Part shown: piece after piece, positions 1 through 12,045 of the stretch | Position numbering within the stretch: the stretch's first letter is position 1 | Layout: every line of letters begins with the position of its first letter | Program-made: the position numbers and the translations under genes | DNA from: Diaporthe sp. PMI_573 | Taxonomy: Eukaryota; Ascomycota; Sordariomycetes; Diaporthales; Diaporthaceae | Assembly: GCA_021399435.1 (NCBI GenBank) | Contig: JAJTUP010000087.1 | Coordinates: 180,543-244,542, forward strand | Direction: 5' to 3' | DNA length: 64,000 nucleotides | The notes under the pieces: generated by a model | The model's input: the letters and a program-made list of their open reading frames with translations, nothing else | Told to the model about the DNA's origin: nothing | Databases searched by the model: none

Positions 1-2039
1 CTGCCGCAATAAGGAAATTGATGCAATCACACCTCAACATTCAGCCGCTCGAGGCCTTTTTGATCGCAGATCTGGACCCTGGCCCATTTGCTGACCCTAG
101 CCTCTCCAACTGTAACTTTTGCATGGGGCCTTTGAGATTCTAGAATTTGTATGCAGAGAGTCTGGGCAGTCATTGCTAGACGACGGCGAGAGAGCAGCCT
201 GAGCGTCGATGAACGATAATGGCTCTGTTTTTGGGCCTCGATGAAACCCATTGGTCAATGGGGGATATGACAACGAACCGCAGAGACTAAATGTGGATTG
301 GTGGCTGGCATGGCAATATGGTACTTGACACGGAGCTCATGTGAGTGGACAAGGTGACTTTGAGAGCTGCCAGGTGAAGCGTGCAGGGAAGCGTTTCAAG
401 GCTTTCGAGGCGTCGTGAAAGGATTTTGCGCTCAGAGAGAGCTCAGAGAGAGCTCAGAGAGAGCTCAGAGAGGAATAATCTACTACCGAGTGTCTTTACA
501 GCCTACTCTCAATGCGTCGTACTACACGCACAAGTCCTCTGTCTACTGCATGCAGTAGAAGTTCTAGCAGCACAGTTCTGCGGCTGATTATATGTCAAAG
601 TGGTCAGAGGTGGGAGTTCGACGTGATGCCTCCATGGGTCGCCAATTCCTTCGAAAATCCATTCGTCTTCTTTGTTCGTCAAGCTTGCAATACTGTCTGT
701 TGTACCGTCTACTTCAACAATACAAATCGAATAGTGCAGTATGCTTCGCACGGCTAGAGAACGAGGCAGTCCTTTGCACTCTCAAATCCGGCGTCCCCCC
801 CAATGATCAGCCTTGGAGATATAGTTGCTCTTGACAAGAAAGGGAGGCTTTGAGAATGGGTGACAAGAAATTGCCTCCCAAATTATGGGGTTATTCGGGC
901 CAACTTTGTATACACCTCATACATGGGGTTGAGAGTGAAGCTACTAATATATTCTTGCAACTGCCACAAATACGGCACGCAGAAGCTAGTTATTTGTTGG
1001 CTGTCGACTGTAATACGTAACACCTCGGACCCGCCCAACATTAATGCTACCGAATAGTCTACAATAGCGCATTCACACGGGCAAATAATAGAGTGGTGTA
1101 GTAAGTCTCCATTCGAAATCTCAACTCGAGAATGTTCGGCTTGTGTACTTGCAGTCATCGTGATCAACACATCAGCATTAAGGATCGGGCGGGTCCACAG
1201 CAGCGCCGTCATCTTCTTCACATAGAAATCGGTCAGATTACTGATGACCCACCAAGGTCCTAGAATCATCACTGCCCGACAACCCCGATTGCACATTCCC
1301 GGAATCCCAGCCACTGCCAGATCTCAGAGGTCAGGAGACCACACCTGCCCTACGCGGCCCAGTTCGTCTCTTCTGGGGTGTGAGCTTGTTGGCAAAATGC
1401 ATCCTCAGCCACTGATTCGTCCGATTTTCACTGGGGCTGACGTCTCGAGGGGCGCAGTCTTGGCATGGTCGATTGGATCCCGGCCGCCTCGGGACCTGTT
1501 TGTCGCCGTGCTGGCCATGCTTGTCCTTGAAGTTTCCCCTGAAAAAATTGGGGACCTTCCGCCACATACCCGGTTCTGCAACCAGTGGTGGTGAAGTAAA
1601 TCAGGGCGAGTCGTTTGGGGCTCAGGGGCTCAGCTGCTGTTATGCTCTTGTGAGGTCTCCCATCTTCCCCGTGTTAGCCGCTGTCACCACCACTGCCGGT
1701 GTCCGGGCGTCCCAAGGTTGCGTAAGCTGTCTAACTGCGGCATCAAAAGTGGACCCATGCCTGGATGCGAGGGACTAATTGATGGCCATATCTGCCAGCC
1801 ATTCACTCAAGTTGTTCGATTAACCTCGTTGTTTGAAACCCGAGTGCTAAATTTTGTTTGGTTTCGTTTCTCTGTTTTCCAAGTGAATGTGTGCATCAAC
1901 TACCTAGATGCTCTTCCAGCAGTGACTCAACCCACCCTCGCTTTTCTTTTCGTTTCCTACCTGGCTACATTCCATTCTTTGGCTCTCTCTCTCTCTCTCC
2001 CCTATTTGCACCACCAGGATATCCCCGAATCTCTCATCC
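1..2039. other. Left-edge intergenic region, no gene supported
   Basis: I see no ORF here with a recognisable family pattern. At about 430-472 an 11-base unit (AGAGCTCAGAG) is repeated roughly four times. The last 150 bases before the Crh gene are rich in C and T, with a CT dinucleotide run near 1984-2000, which is typical of a fungal promoter just upstream of the start codon. Confidence 0.5.
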
Positions 2040-3295
2040 ATGCCCGCCAGAATGCATCCTGTGCTTCTCATCACCACTGGTCTCTCCCTTCTGTCCACAG
2101 TGGCGGCTCAGACTTCGACAGACTGTAACCCTACTGAGAGTGAGTCTCTGCTGGGCACGCAAACGGGCTACAAACAACGAGCTAACATGAGCAAACAGAG
2201 ACTTGTCCCTCCGACCAAGGCCTCAGTCAGGCGTCGTACAGCGTGGACTTCACCAAGGGGGCGAGTGACGACTGGAACATCACCTACGGAACTCTCACCT
2301 ACGATGACACCAATGGTGCCGTCTACACCATCTCGAAGTCGGGCGACGCCCCTACGGTCCAGTCCAACTTCTACGTCTTCTTCGGGTCTGTCTCTGTCGT
2401 GATGAAGGCCGCCCCAGGAACTGGAATTATTTCCTCTGCCATTCTCGAGTCTGACGACCTCGACGAGATCGACTGGGAGTGGCTTGGAGGCACCGCAGGC
2501 GAGGTTGAGACGAACTACTTCGGCAAGGGGAACACGTCCACGTACGACCGCGAGACATATGTGCAGATGGCCGACTCCCAGGCTGACTTCCACAACTACA
2601 CCATCGTATGGACCAAGGAGACCACGACCTGGATCATTGACGGCGAGTCCGTCCGCACCCTGGCATACGCAGACGCCAACGGCGGCTCCAACTACCCCCA
2701 GACACCCATGCGTGTCAAGCTTGGCACCTGGGCCGGAGGTGACCCGAGCAACCCGGAGGGGACGATCCAGTGGGCGGGCGGCGAGACGAACTACAACGAC
2801 GGCCCCTTCAGCGCCTACATCAAGAGCGTCTCCATCACCAATTACAACCCGGCCAAGTCGTACACCTACGGCGACCTAACCGGTTCGTACGAGTCGATCG
2901 TGCTGGGCGACACCGACGTCAACACCACCGAGTCGTCCGCAGACGCCGGCTCGGCGCCCACGTCTCCCGCCACGCCTTCAAATGCTTCCGGCACTGCGTC
3001 TGGCAGCCCTTCGGCGACGGGCGGCGCGTCCGGCATCTCCGGCTCGGCCCCATACGGTAACGGCTCGAGCTTGACCAGACCTGGGGCATCATCCAACGCC
3101 ACAGGCTCCCCATCACCGACTTCTTCCTCTTCAGCAGGTGGAGATGATTCGTCTAGCTCGTCATCATCATCTTCGTCGTCTGCCTCGAGCTCATCCACGG
3201 ATTCTGCTGCTTCCAGCGCTGCGAAGCTGAGCGCCAGTAAGGCTGGTAGCTCGGTTCTTCTGGGTGTTGTTGGCTGTGCTTTGGCACTCATTTAG
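2040..3295 (+). CDS. Crh-family (GH16) chitin-glucan transglycosylase, GPI-anchored type
   Basis: Two exons, 2040-2139 and 2199-3295, joined across a 59 bp GT-AG intron, give about 398 residues. The protein starts with a signal peptide ending near AAQ. The GH16 catalytic motif DEIDWEWLG lies at about residues 122-130, with the two Glu (about 123 and 127) as nucleophile and acid/base. The cysteine segment CNPTEKTCPSD before the domain is typical of Crh1/Utr2 proteins. After about residue 260 comes a long Ser/Thr/Gly-rich stalk and a hydrophobic tail ending in LALI, as expected for GPI attachment. Family members cross-link chitin to beta-glucan in the wall. The second in-frame ATG at 2052 is an alternative start. 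This is a housekeeping cell-wall gene, probably outside the cluster. Confidence 0.9.
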
Positions 3296-3843
3296 ACTCG
3301 GAGAGTTCTCGCTATAGACTGGCCTTGTCAGCGACAGAAGTCTCACATATTCTTTTCATGGCTGGGTAGACCCCAGATGATTCTAGGGTCCTTTCACATC
3401 ATTTTACGGCGTTCGGGTCCTTGATACCTCTATAGAAGATGAGACATTATAAAGAGAAGAGCCTCTAGAATATGATGTGCCACCTGCCCATGTGCCTCTC
3501 ACACTATATGCTACTGTTACCATACGTGGTGTGCTTATGAAAGTAGTTGTTGAAAGTATCGTTCCGTCACACATCTTACTTAGAGGACCTTATTAGCGTG
3601 TCGCCTTCTCAGTCATGCAGACGTTGGCTCCCCTACAAGACTGATTCGATTCAACTCAGACAGATGTGAGACTCGGTTGGCAACTCATCAAATTCTGTGG
3701 TCGAAACAACTCTAAAGAGTATGTCTCGCTCATGTACGTGACAGCATAATATATACTAGGTACAACCCCTCATGTCTCATCATGTGGTCATTCCAAAATC
3801 CCATCCCTGATTATATCATCCTCCAGAAACGGTTGGGGGACAT
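3296..3843. other. Intergenic region between convergent Crh and CFEM-like genes
   Basis: Only the 3' ends of two convergent genes face this stretch. I see no ORF of interest and no clear repeat. Confidence 0.5.
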
Positions 3844-4246
3844 TTAGGCGATGGTGACGGTGTTGTCAGGGCACTTCACGTTCCAGAGGTTGCCAATCAG
3901 CTTCCTGTCCTCGGCGTTGGTGCACACCTCGGTCTTGCCGACGACGTCCTCAACAGAGGACTTGAGGTCCGCGTTAGGGCACCAGCAGGCGGTGTCTATT
4001 GTTGAGTTGCACATGTTAGCCATCCATTCACTCCAGGTTCTCGGGGCCAGCCAGTTGGTGCCACCATGGTGTTTTTGCAGTGACTGGATCAAACTAACCT
4101 GTCTGGGAGGTGCAGCCGGTGGCCTCGAAGGCGGCAGTGAGCTTGCTCTTGGCGCATGTAGGGAGCTGGGAGAGAGGGTCGTCCGTGTCGGCGGCGACAG
4201 CGCCAACGATGGCGACGTAGATGGAGAGGAGAGTCTTGAACTGCAT
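3844..4246 (-). CDS. Small secreted CFEM-like cysteine-rich protein
   Basis: Exons 4099-4246 and 3844-3995 (complement) with a 103 bp intron give a 99-residue protein. Residues 1-19 are a signal peptide. The spacing LPTC, GCTS, DTACWCPN and TEVC resembles a CFEM domain (Cys near 31, 45, 53, 55, 74 and 91), and the Asp before CWC sits where CFEM proteins bind haem iron. Only six of the usual eight cysteines are present, and the CxxxC pair at the start of the domain is incomplete. There is no Ser/Thr stalk or GPI tail, so it is probably released. The acceptor site was chosen because it restores the D-x-x-C-x-C motif. CFEM proteins serve in haem uptake, adhesion or host interaction; its role here is unknown. 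Confidence 0.7.
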
Positions 4247-6817
4247 TTTGGTGGTTGGGAGGTTTGGTGTCTGATTGGACTGGTGATGTTGTAGTTGTTT
4301 GGTGACTTGTTTGAGTTGATGGGTGAGAGCGTGATGGATGAATGAGAATGATGGAAGTTCCAGAGAGCGCCAGCTCATTATATATAATTTTCATGATCAC
4401 CTCCTTGGGAGCTTTCCTCACTCAAAGATGTTGGTATCCCTCGCCTTCGCATGATAGACTTGGACCCCGTATCCACGATGAGAGGGACAGCTTCTGAATC
4501 CAGGCAAAGGAGCCCCGTAAGGTGGTGCTTGATCGACGGGCGACTGCGTAAACCCTACCCACGTCCCGCGCAGGTATTCTGATGGGTCCTGATGCCAGCG
4601 GCCCCATCATGACGAGGCCGCGAGATGAACCGCCCCCTGGGGACACCGACTGCCGAGGAGGACCCTAGCCACCTTTTTGCACCATAACTGACAAGCCGAG
4701 AAGCGAATCTGGATTGATTGATTAATCGATATCTGACGGGTAGCCTTATCGTGCATGGAAATATTCCGAAGCACAGATACTTGCCGTCGTAACCCGGGCA
4801 TAGTACTGCAACCCACCCAGACACTCATACATACACTATCACTTATACCTCAGTGCACATTCGTGTCGCATAGCTACATCGACTTGCCTTGGCTCGCGGT
4901 GCAGTTGATATCTTGTAAGGAAAGTAAGGTCGGCAGTAACAAATTCCGGAACCCTAGCATTTCCCCACACAATGCGTCGCAATCTCAGGGTCTAGCTTTA
5001 GCAGGAGCCACCTCCTGAGGGAACCCATCGAAAGTCAGGGGCAGAACTAAGAAAATGCCCGCGAGATCCAGGGCGTCCCTTTACCGAACCCCATTGCGTT
5101 CCGTGCCACCAACAGCCCATCCTAGACGCTGATGCTCTCGGGAGCCTGCACATGCGTGTCCCAACGCTCCCTTGCGGGCTGTGGGCGGTGTAGCCAGGCA
5201 AGCCCAGAGCAAAAAAACGAGTACTCACAAACCAGAGTTAGCACCAAAAGTTACCACCCTCTCTAACAAGACCTTTACTTCACACCCGTATGTATTTTGC
5301 GTATGTACTTCAATGAATGTTAGATTCTCCATTTAGATGAATGAAAGAGCAAATAATTGATCAGTGTACTTATTTTTGCATCTTTTCACCAAAAGTTTTG
5401 TTTAAAAAGCGGTGTTGCTTTGGATCTTGTTTGTGAGTACTTGTTTTTTTGCTCTGGGCTTGCCAGGCTCTCTTCGTAGATTATAATCGCTCGCGTAAGC
5501 ATTCCATTCCCACTTGACCTGGTTTTTATTGCGTAATTACCCTGGGCCAGTTCTACTGGGGATGGGTGAAGTGGAAGTCTGGACTTTGGCAAGCTGGACA
5601 GCACGTGCCTCGAGCGTAGGCTATATGTGGGGCGCGGGTACGGGGAGTGGTCCAGGGGACTTTCTCGACGTCAACCTGCCAAGCTGAGAACATGATGAAC
5701 ATCCTGTACCACAACTTGAATCCCGGATATCAGCCCATTATCCAGGGATGCCAGTGCTTACTGTAGATCTTGATTAGCTGGACCACGTCGGGAAAACCCA
5801 TGCGTGTCCTTGTTGAGCACATGCAGTTTCTGAGAACTGAGAAAATTACGATCCACTTCTTGTTGGACATCGTGGTTGAATGACGCGTAATGTGCTATTG
5901 TCTGCTGTTGTGGTTATAAAAAGTGAGCATGCCACGGAGACCTTCATACGGTCCTCTTCTCTCTTCTCTTTCTCAGTGCAACGCACGACACACACGCACA
6001 TACATACATCACTGCTATACGCCAGGTTTGCTCTTTGGGACCACAGGCGGCAGCGCAACTCCAAGCCACAATCCGGAAGCTTCGATTTTATACTGACATC
6101 GTTCAATGCTTAGCCGTAAGTGACGACAGTGGCGCCAGAGGGACGGGTGCTGTGGCAATTGATGGGAGCAGCAGACTCGCTGGGAGTCAAATAGAGATAA
6201 ATATTCCATTCACTTGACATGAGTGTGTATCGAATTCTGGTTTTAGGGCCGTCCGTGGAATGGAGAGTCTGGGATGGTTTAGAAAGCTTTGTATGAGGGT
6301 GCAGGAGCCGTCATTGCTGATATCGAAGCTGAGATGCCAGCCACTTTACCGCCATACACCAACTTGAAGTTGTCTGCATATCCTGGACTAATGAGACAAA
6401 GGTATAGTCCAGCGGCAAGGTAGGGACCTCAGAAATGAGGAAACCAACCAGCGAAATGGCAGAGGGATAGTCTGCGTAACCGTCTGTTCATTTCCGCCAG
6501 GTTCATGCATGATCTTATTGACGGGTTGAGCCTTGAGGAGGCAGCGCTCATATTCAGAAACGGCATGCCGCCGCAATACCCCCGCGAGGCAGTGACTCCG
6601 AGACTGACAGCTTTTGAAGAGCATTCACGCTGCTCAAGACAATGGAGCGAGGGTGTGAAAGTGTTATTTGAGGCCGTGTAAATGTATTGCTCTTACACTA
6701 CTCAAAACGCGATGACCGTTTATTTGCAGAAATGGGCCCTTCTCGCGAGGATTCAGAAGTGCGTTATTCTGTTGTGATGTCTCCGAACTATCTTTCCGAC
6801 AGTAGGTACCTGGGTAG
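4247..6817. other. Long intergenic stretch with a foldback element, no gene supported
   Basis: I found no ORF with a family match on either strand. The stretch holds the foldback element at 5192-5469, described separately. The rest looks like ordinary mixed-composition DNA with degraded repeat remnants. Confidence 0.4.
5192..5469. mobile_element. MITE-like foldback element with 41 bp terminal inverted repeats
   Basis: The arm at 5192-5232 and the reverse complement of 5429-5469 agree at 39 of 41 positions, so the two ends could form a long hairpin. The arms begin AGCC(A/T)GGCAAGCCCAGAG and contain a seven-A run. The roughly 196 bp interior encodes nothing. Length, lack of coding capacity and long inverted ends suggest a miniature inverted-repeat transposable element. 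I could not see a convincing target-site duplication. One of the two mismatches is a G/A difference next to an A, compatible with RIP. Confidence 0.7.
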
Positions 6818-8821
6818 TTACTCTTCATCCCCGTCAAGCCAAATCTCGTGCCCATCGCCTTGCTTGCACGCCATGGCCAGACAACACACGCACACGCCCA
6901 CGGCTGCTGCCGACCAGAAGGCCAAACCCGTGAATGAGTGAGACGTCCCGTAGCTGTAAACAAGGGCTCCAAGTGACGCCCCGACAGCACGGCCTACACC
7001 GCTAGCCACGTACGAAATGCTGTGCGTCCGCGCCAGGGCCGATGGGTGAGGGCACGAACTGCAGTGCATGACATGTGTTAAGCTTTTGCCACAGATAGAG
7101 ATAGTACGGGAGCGAGAGGGTAGGCAGTCACTCACAGTCTGATGAGCATAAGCGCCGTGGGTGTGACGAAGACCGCGCAGAAGATCAGTGTGACTTGTAT
7201 CACGGTAATGAGCGTCCAGACAGCCGGAGGCTGCCCATGCCCAGCAGCGGCCGATTTTGTGAGCTTACTGACGACGGCAACGAATGGAGCAGCGCTGTAG
7301 ATGATGGGCAACCCTCGCATGAAAAGACGCCAGGCTCTCAAAGCACCCAGCTTATGGATGACTTTAGGGTACACGAAGAACTGGACCGGCAGACCACATG
7401 CACCGACGATCGACAGTGTGAAGCCAATCTCGGAAGGCGTCATTCCCGGACCGCCAGAAAAGCGGAAGGGCAGACGGTCGTGGGCACCGTTCGCCGGAGG
7501 ATCACTGAGGAAATTGACCCAGAGTACGGTGTACGCCCCTATGTGGCTGTCGTGTATGGCAGATACCATGAGCATGAGGACGAAATTACGGGTCCAAATC
7601 CGTCGGAACGGAAGTACTGGGGGAGCTTTGCTCTTCTCGGGGATGGGCGTAAGCGAACTGCCCTCCTTCTTTCCTTGCTTCCCGTCATCGCGTTCGTCGT
7701 CCGAGTTGTTTGGATCCTCCGCGTCCTCGTCATCCCCTATAATGAAAGGCACAGCCTCCATTTCCGTTGAATTCTCGTCGTCCAGTGGTGGATACGAGGC
7801 GCTGTGACTCTTCTGACTGTAGAAACAAGATAAGACCTTTCTTGAGATTGCTAGACCAACGTCGGGGCCACCCCTTTTCTGTTTATGTGTCTTGGAACGT
7901 GCAATATTATTAGCACACTAGAAACGTACATCCAAGGCGCCATTGGAGGACATACCTCTTCAAGGAAGAAGAAAATCGCCATGAATGTTATGAGCAGCAT
8001 TGCTGCATTGACAAAAGCGGGTGTTGCGTAGGGATACTTCTTGAGGAATGAGTTGTTCCCATATTTCTCAGGATACGCACTCGCAAGGTCGGCCAGTTGG
8101 CCTCCCATAATTGGACTCAAGAGGGTGGACATAGTGGCAGCCATAGTGGTCATGACAAATGCTCTGGATAGGAATCTGTTGGCCAGTACACTTCAGTCAG
8201 CCTAGGTACGATCACTCGCATAACGCATGAAAAGAAAGACAAGGGATGGAATGGTGCCTACTTCGTCTCACCCACGATCTCAGTTATTACAGTTCTAGCC
8301 GTTGCTACGTTGCCATTGAAAATACCTTCAAGACCCCATAGAAGTACCAGTTGATAAAAATGACGGGTGAACCCCAGAAGTGAAGAACTGATGACTGGAA
8401 ACACACCACTGTTAACATCGATGTCAGACAATGGGAATCTCTCCCTCGAAGTAGAAGGTTACCTGAAGCTGCTGTGCCAAGCAGGAGAACCCCTTTGCGA
8501 CCATATTTTGGGTTGTCCGCAAGCTCGCTGATCCATAGTGATGACAAGCATTGTCCAATGATGTAGGCAGTTGATACTGTGGCCGACTGGCTAACAATTT
8601 GCCCAGATGAGAGCGAAGGGTCCAGATTCTTCAACTGAAAGTAGAGGTACGTCTATCCAAGTTCATCATGAGCTTGGCGATTGCGACGGGCGCCGAGGAC
8701 GCTCACTTACAGAGGCAGACGACCTAACACAGGGCTCCGCAAAACGCAACAGGAACAGAATCCCCAGCTGTCCTTTTTTGGGCATATCAAGCCAGCTTAC
8801 GTTTTCTGGAGAAGAAGCCAT
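6818..8821 (-). CDS. MFS transporter (ZIFL/DHA-like), probable cluster exporter
   Basis: Six exons on the complement: 8711-8821, 8463-8652, 8262-8394, 7956-8175, 7136-7878 and 6818-7058, giving about 545 residues. All junctions keep frame and follow GT-AG. The N-terminus carries WLDMPKKGQLGILFLLRFAEP and the next exon YLYFQLKNLDPSLS, typical of the first helix and loop of this fungal subfamily. ELADNPKYGRKGVLL is the loop 2-3 MFS signature (D-x(4)-GRK). A long charged Asp/Glu-rich cytoplasmic loop (exon 5) separates the two six-helix halves. It is the first gene of the proposed cluster on the left, so export of the product is likely, though housekeeping transport cannot be excluded. Confidence 0.85.
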
Positions 8822-10294
8822 CTTTTGTCGAACCTTTTTTTCTAGCACCAGCCAAGCAAGTTGGTCACGATGAAAACACCTCGCAATGATATGCAGCCTA
8901 AGGCTTGATAAGAGTAGACAAGGTCAAATGAGGGTGTTGACTCGAGATCACACACAGATGAGGAGCATTTCCAAAGCGAAGGGTGTTACCAAGACATTGC
9001 GGGTTTCTGTGCAAGGATCTTCTACATCAGTTTTGCCCCGGCGGCCCGAACCTGACTTGCATATGGGGTTCGCGATATATCTGGATTGCGTTTAAACCCT
9101 AGACTCATGATGCTGTAGCCTAAATATCATGGTCGACCGTCATGGTCGTGTACAGCCACCAGCACCCGGGGGGCCCCGGGACGAACGGGATGTTTTTAAG
9201 GCAGCACAAGTATTCCAGTGCGCAGTAGCTGTGAGTGTGCAGTGGGTCTGTGACCCAGGACCCGAGGCACCAAAGTCACTGAGGAGAAAAGGTCTACATA
9301 AACCAGTTTCCGGTGTTAATAAAAAGACCAGGCCCGAGTATATCGCACAGCCTGACTGGTCAGACCCGAGTAAACCGCACAAACTGATTCAGCCGGCCAG
9401 ACCCGAGTAAACTGCACAAACCAAGATCCAGGCAACGAACATTCGAGCTTGGAACCCCCTGGAGTAAGCAACCCCGCATTTCTACCCGAAAAATTATCTG
9501 TTTTTACACCCCGTAAAAACGCATTGTGCCCAGTGAATTAACGAGTTTTGGGAGCGTCACTGTCGAGGCCCGTCAATGCCACGGCATCTCCACAGCTAGC
9601 ATTGGCACTTCTGGTCAAACAGGCTGTTCACACACTGTCGCTAGTCATGAATGCTTGCGAATCAGCTCAATGTACCCATTCACTTCCGAGTCTACCGTAA
9701 CAGTACCACATGTACTCCGTAGCATGAGACTCAGACAGGAAGATGATACGCTACATGCTACTGCATAATCGCTCGAATTACGTAAGCTCTTGACCTCCAT
9801 CAGAAGTGCTTGACTTTTTTTTTTCTATTCCAGCCCACCTACACCTGAAAAGGGCGGAAAATTGTCGTGAATTTAGTAAAAGTTTTTATGTTTTATTGAC
9901 TTGTAAAATATTAACTATTTAAAATCTATTTAATCTTTATTACAGATGAAATATATTTTTAAGTAATTACTAAGCAAATTTAAATATTGAAAATATAGTA
10001 ATAAAAACTCAGGTTTACATAATTTAAACGATTGTATAATATGCATGGCTTCGACTTTCGTAAAATATGAAGTTAAAAAGGTTTATCATAAATGCAATTT
10101 ATTTAAAGCTATATCTGGCTATGTTATATCTGGTGCTACACTGTGGTATATGTACAAGGGCACGGTCTTGCTGACCACACTCAAATATGATTCTCCATGC
10201 CCAGGTGACTCTGAACTCCGCAATCTGGTGATTCTTTGGATTCAACACCTTAGCATCCCCAGGACGTATTACGACATCGCGTTCATCATCTGAG
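8822..10294. other. Intergenic region with short direct repeats and an AT-rich block
   Basis: Near 9330-9420 a motif of the form CCCGAGTAAACYGCACA occurs three times at 30-40 base spacing, and a related CCCCGAGTAA sequence recurs near 52.9-53.0 kb. The stretch 9838-10040 is strongly AT-rich. No gene is supported before the UstYa-like start at 10295. Confidence 0.45.
9838..10040. repeat. AT-rich island, probable RIP-degraded repeat
   Basis: This block is mostly A and T with TA-rich words and no open frame, unlike the flanking genes. In ascomycetes such islands are usually transposon relics mutated by repeat-induced point mutation. It separates the MFS gene from the UstYa-like gene. The origin is inferred; no element family is recognisable. 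Confidence 0.5.
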
Positions 10295-11460
10295 ATGTTT
10301 CCATTCAACAAGATATTTGCGGACCGGCGCAGTTCCGACCGCGATGAAATTGTATACAAGTCTGTTGATGACGATGATACCCAACCCACGGCCGATAAAT
10401 CATCCATGATTGAGCTGGCGAAGGTCCAGAAGAAGCTGAGATTCTATCGCACCGGATTCTATGTCACCCATGCCTTTCAAGCTTTGTTCTTTGCGTACTG
10501 GTGGTTCGGCGGCGGCGACGCACCACACCCACACGCCACATATCGCGATCTTGAATGGAGTGGCCTGCTAGGCGAGGACTGGAACGGGATTGTTCCCAAT
10601 GGTACGTAAAGTCCAACAAAGACGCGGAGCGGACCTCAACCACACCTACCGTTACTAAGATATATCGTGGCATTAGGCGTCGGGTACCCATTAAAGCCGA
10701 CCTACTGGGGACATGACCACCCTTACTACATGCCCGAGGACATATTCGACGACTTTGACAAGTCAATGGCTATAATCAACCACCAGAAATATATGCACAA
10801 TAGTGAGTCTGGATAATTCTTATTTGCCAAGATGTCACGGTTGACCTCTTGGGCCTTGACCGCAGGTTCCAGCATATTTGTCAGGCCAGATGAGCCCCGT
10901 GCCAAGCGAATCAAGCCCGATGGCGCCATCGCCGAGTTGCCATCCTTCTGGCCTTGGGAACCCCTTGAAGACGGCAGGGAACTCTACGCCATACGCGGCT
11001 TCCACCAAATGCATTGCATAGTATGGACCACTTTCACAGCCCCCCCCCCTCCGGCCTCCCTTGAAGATCATTGTACTCTCCGACGCAGGCTAACCTAGAA
11101 AACCTTGTGCTGCTGTAGTTCGTCATCTCCGAAGAGTTTACCTACCATTACGGGCGGACCAACGACTCCCTGTGGACGGCCGGACACGTGGCACACTGCA
11201 TCAACACTCTCCGCGACGCCGTCATGTGCATGGCGGACGCTCAACCCTTGTCCTATGTCAACGGTTACAAGAACGGCCACGCGACGGATGATCAGGCCAT
11301 GATGTGCAGAGACTGGGAGGAATTGCACAAGTTCGTCACAGACCCTGCGAGGGGATTGCGGATCAAGAATGTCGCGCCTCCCGGAAGCAAGAGCGACAAG
11401 ATGGCCCCCATCATACCTTATCCTGAGTTGACTGAAGCAGAGTTGAGGGGCATCGCGTGA
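10295..11460 (+). CDS. UstYa-like (DUF3328) oxidase
   Basis: Four exons, 10295-10601, 10677-10802, 10866-11020 and 11119-11460, give about 309 residues. After a hydrophilic N-terminus there is one hydrophobic segment (near FYVTHAFQALFFAYWW) that should anchor the protein in a membrane. The two diagnostic HxxHC motifs are present: HQMHC at the end of exon 3 and HVAHC in exon 4. DUF3328 proteins are copper- or metal-dependent oxidases first known from ustiloxin-type RiPP clusters, and also occur in polyketide and meroterpenoid clusters, where they catalyse oxidative cyclisation, hydroxylation or halogenation. I see no RiPP precursor beside it. It lies between the MFS gene and the PKS, so a tailoring oxidation of the cluster product is the best guess. 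Confidence 0.85.
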
Positions 11461-12045
11461 TGGCAAAGTTGACGTGATTTTGTACAAATTATAATAGAGC
11501 GCAATATACATACAAGACCATTTTACACACGGCTCGAAACTGTCCGACTGTCCATGACAAAACTCGCGCAATGATGACAATCATGGAGTACAGCTGAAAT
11601 GACCACTGAGAGATACCTAGGGGCTGGGATGGACTGCGCTTTTGCGTCGTTCCTTGTCGTTTTCTAGAGCTATCCGACCCTCATCTTGCCCTTTTCCTGC
11701 AGCCATAGTGCGTTTGTTGTGCGGCCGTAGGTGACGCACCTCAAGATTCGACCTCGCCTTCGGGAAAAGCTTGCTGCTTTTCACGGTGCCTCTCTCACCC
11801 AGTGGGGTAGTGCGGATGATAACTGCACCTCTACCCCCGAGTTAAAAACATGGCCTCCTGATCAGAGTATCGCAAATTGACAGTAGCCATCATCACCTCA
11901 GATCTTGTGCGCCAGAACTTCCCAGAGGGCAGAGGTATGCCCTTCCAATCAGACGTATGCGAAGATGGCTGAACAGGTATCATAGTGTATTAAGCTCCAT
12001 TCCCAGCTAACGATGTACAGAAACAAAAACATCCATTTGTGCAAT
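11461..12045. other. Intergenic region between convergent UstYa-like gene and PKS
   Basis: The two genes end toward each other here. I see no further ORF with family support. The stretch should contain both 3' untranslated regions. Confidence 0.5.

Noticed and set aside
883..1314. 143-codon minus-strand open frame at the left edge
   Set aside because: No domain, signal peptide or family pattern, and no sign of introns joining it to other coding parts.
2866..3291. Acidic minus-strand frame opposite the Crh gene C-terminus
   Set aside because: It is the complement of the Ser-rich codon repeats and has no motif of its own.
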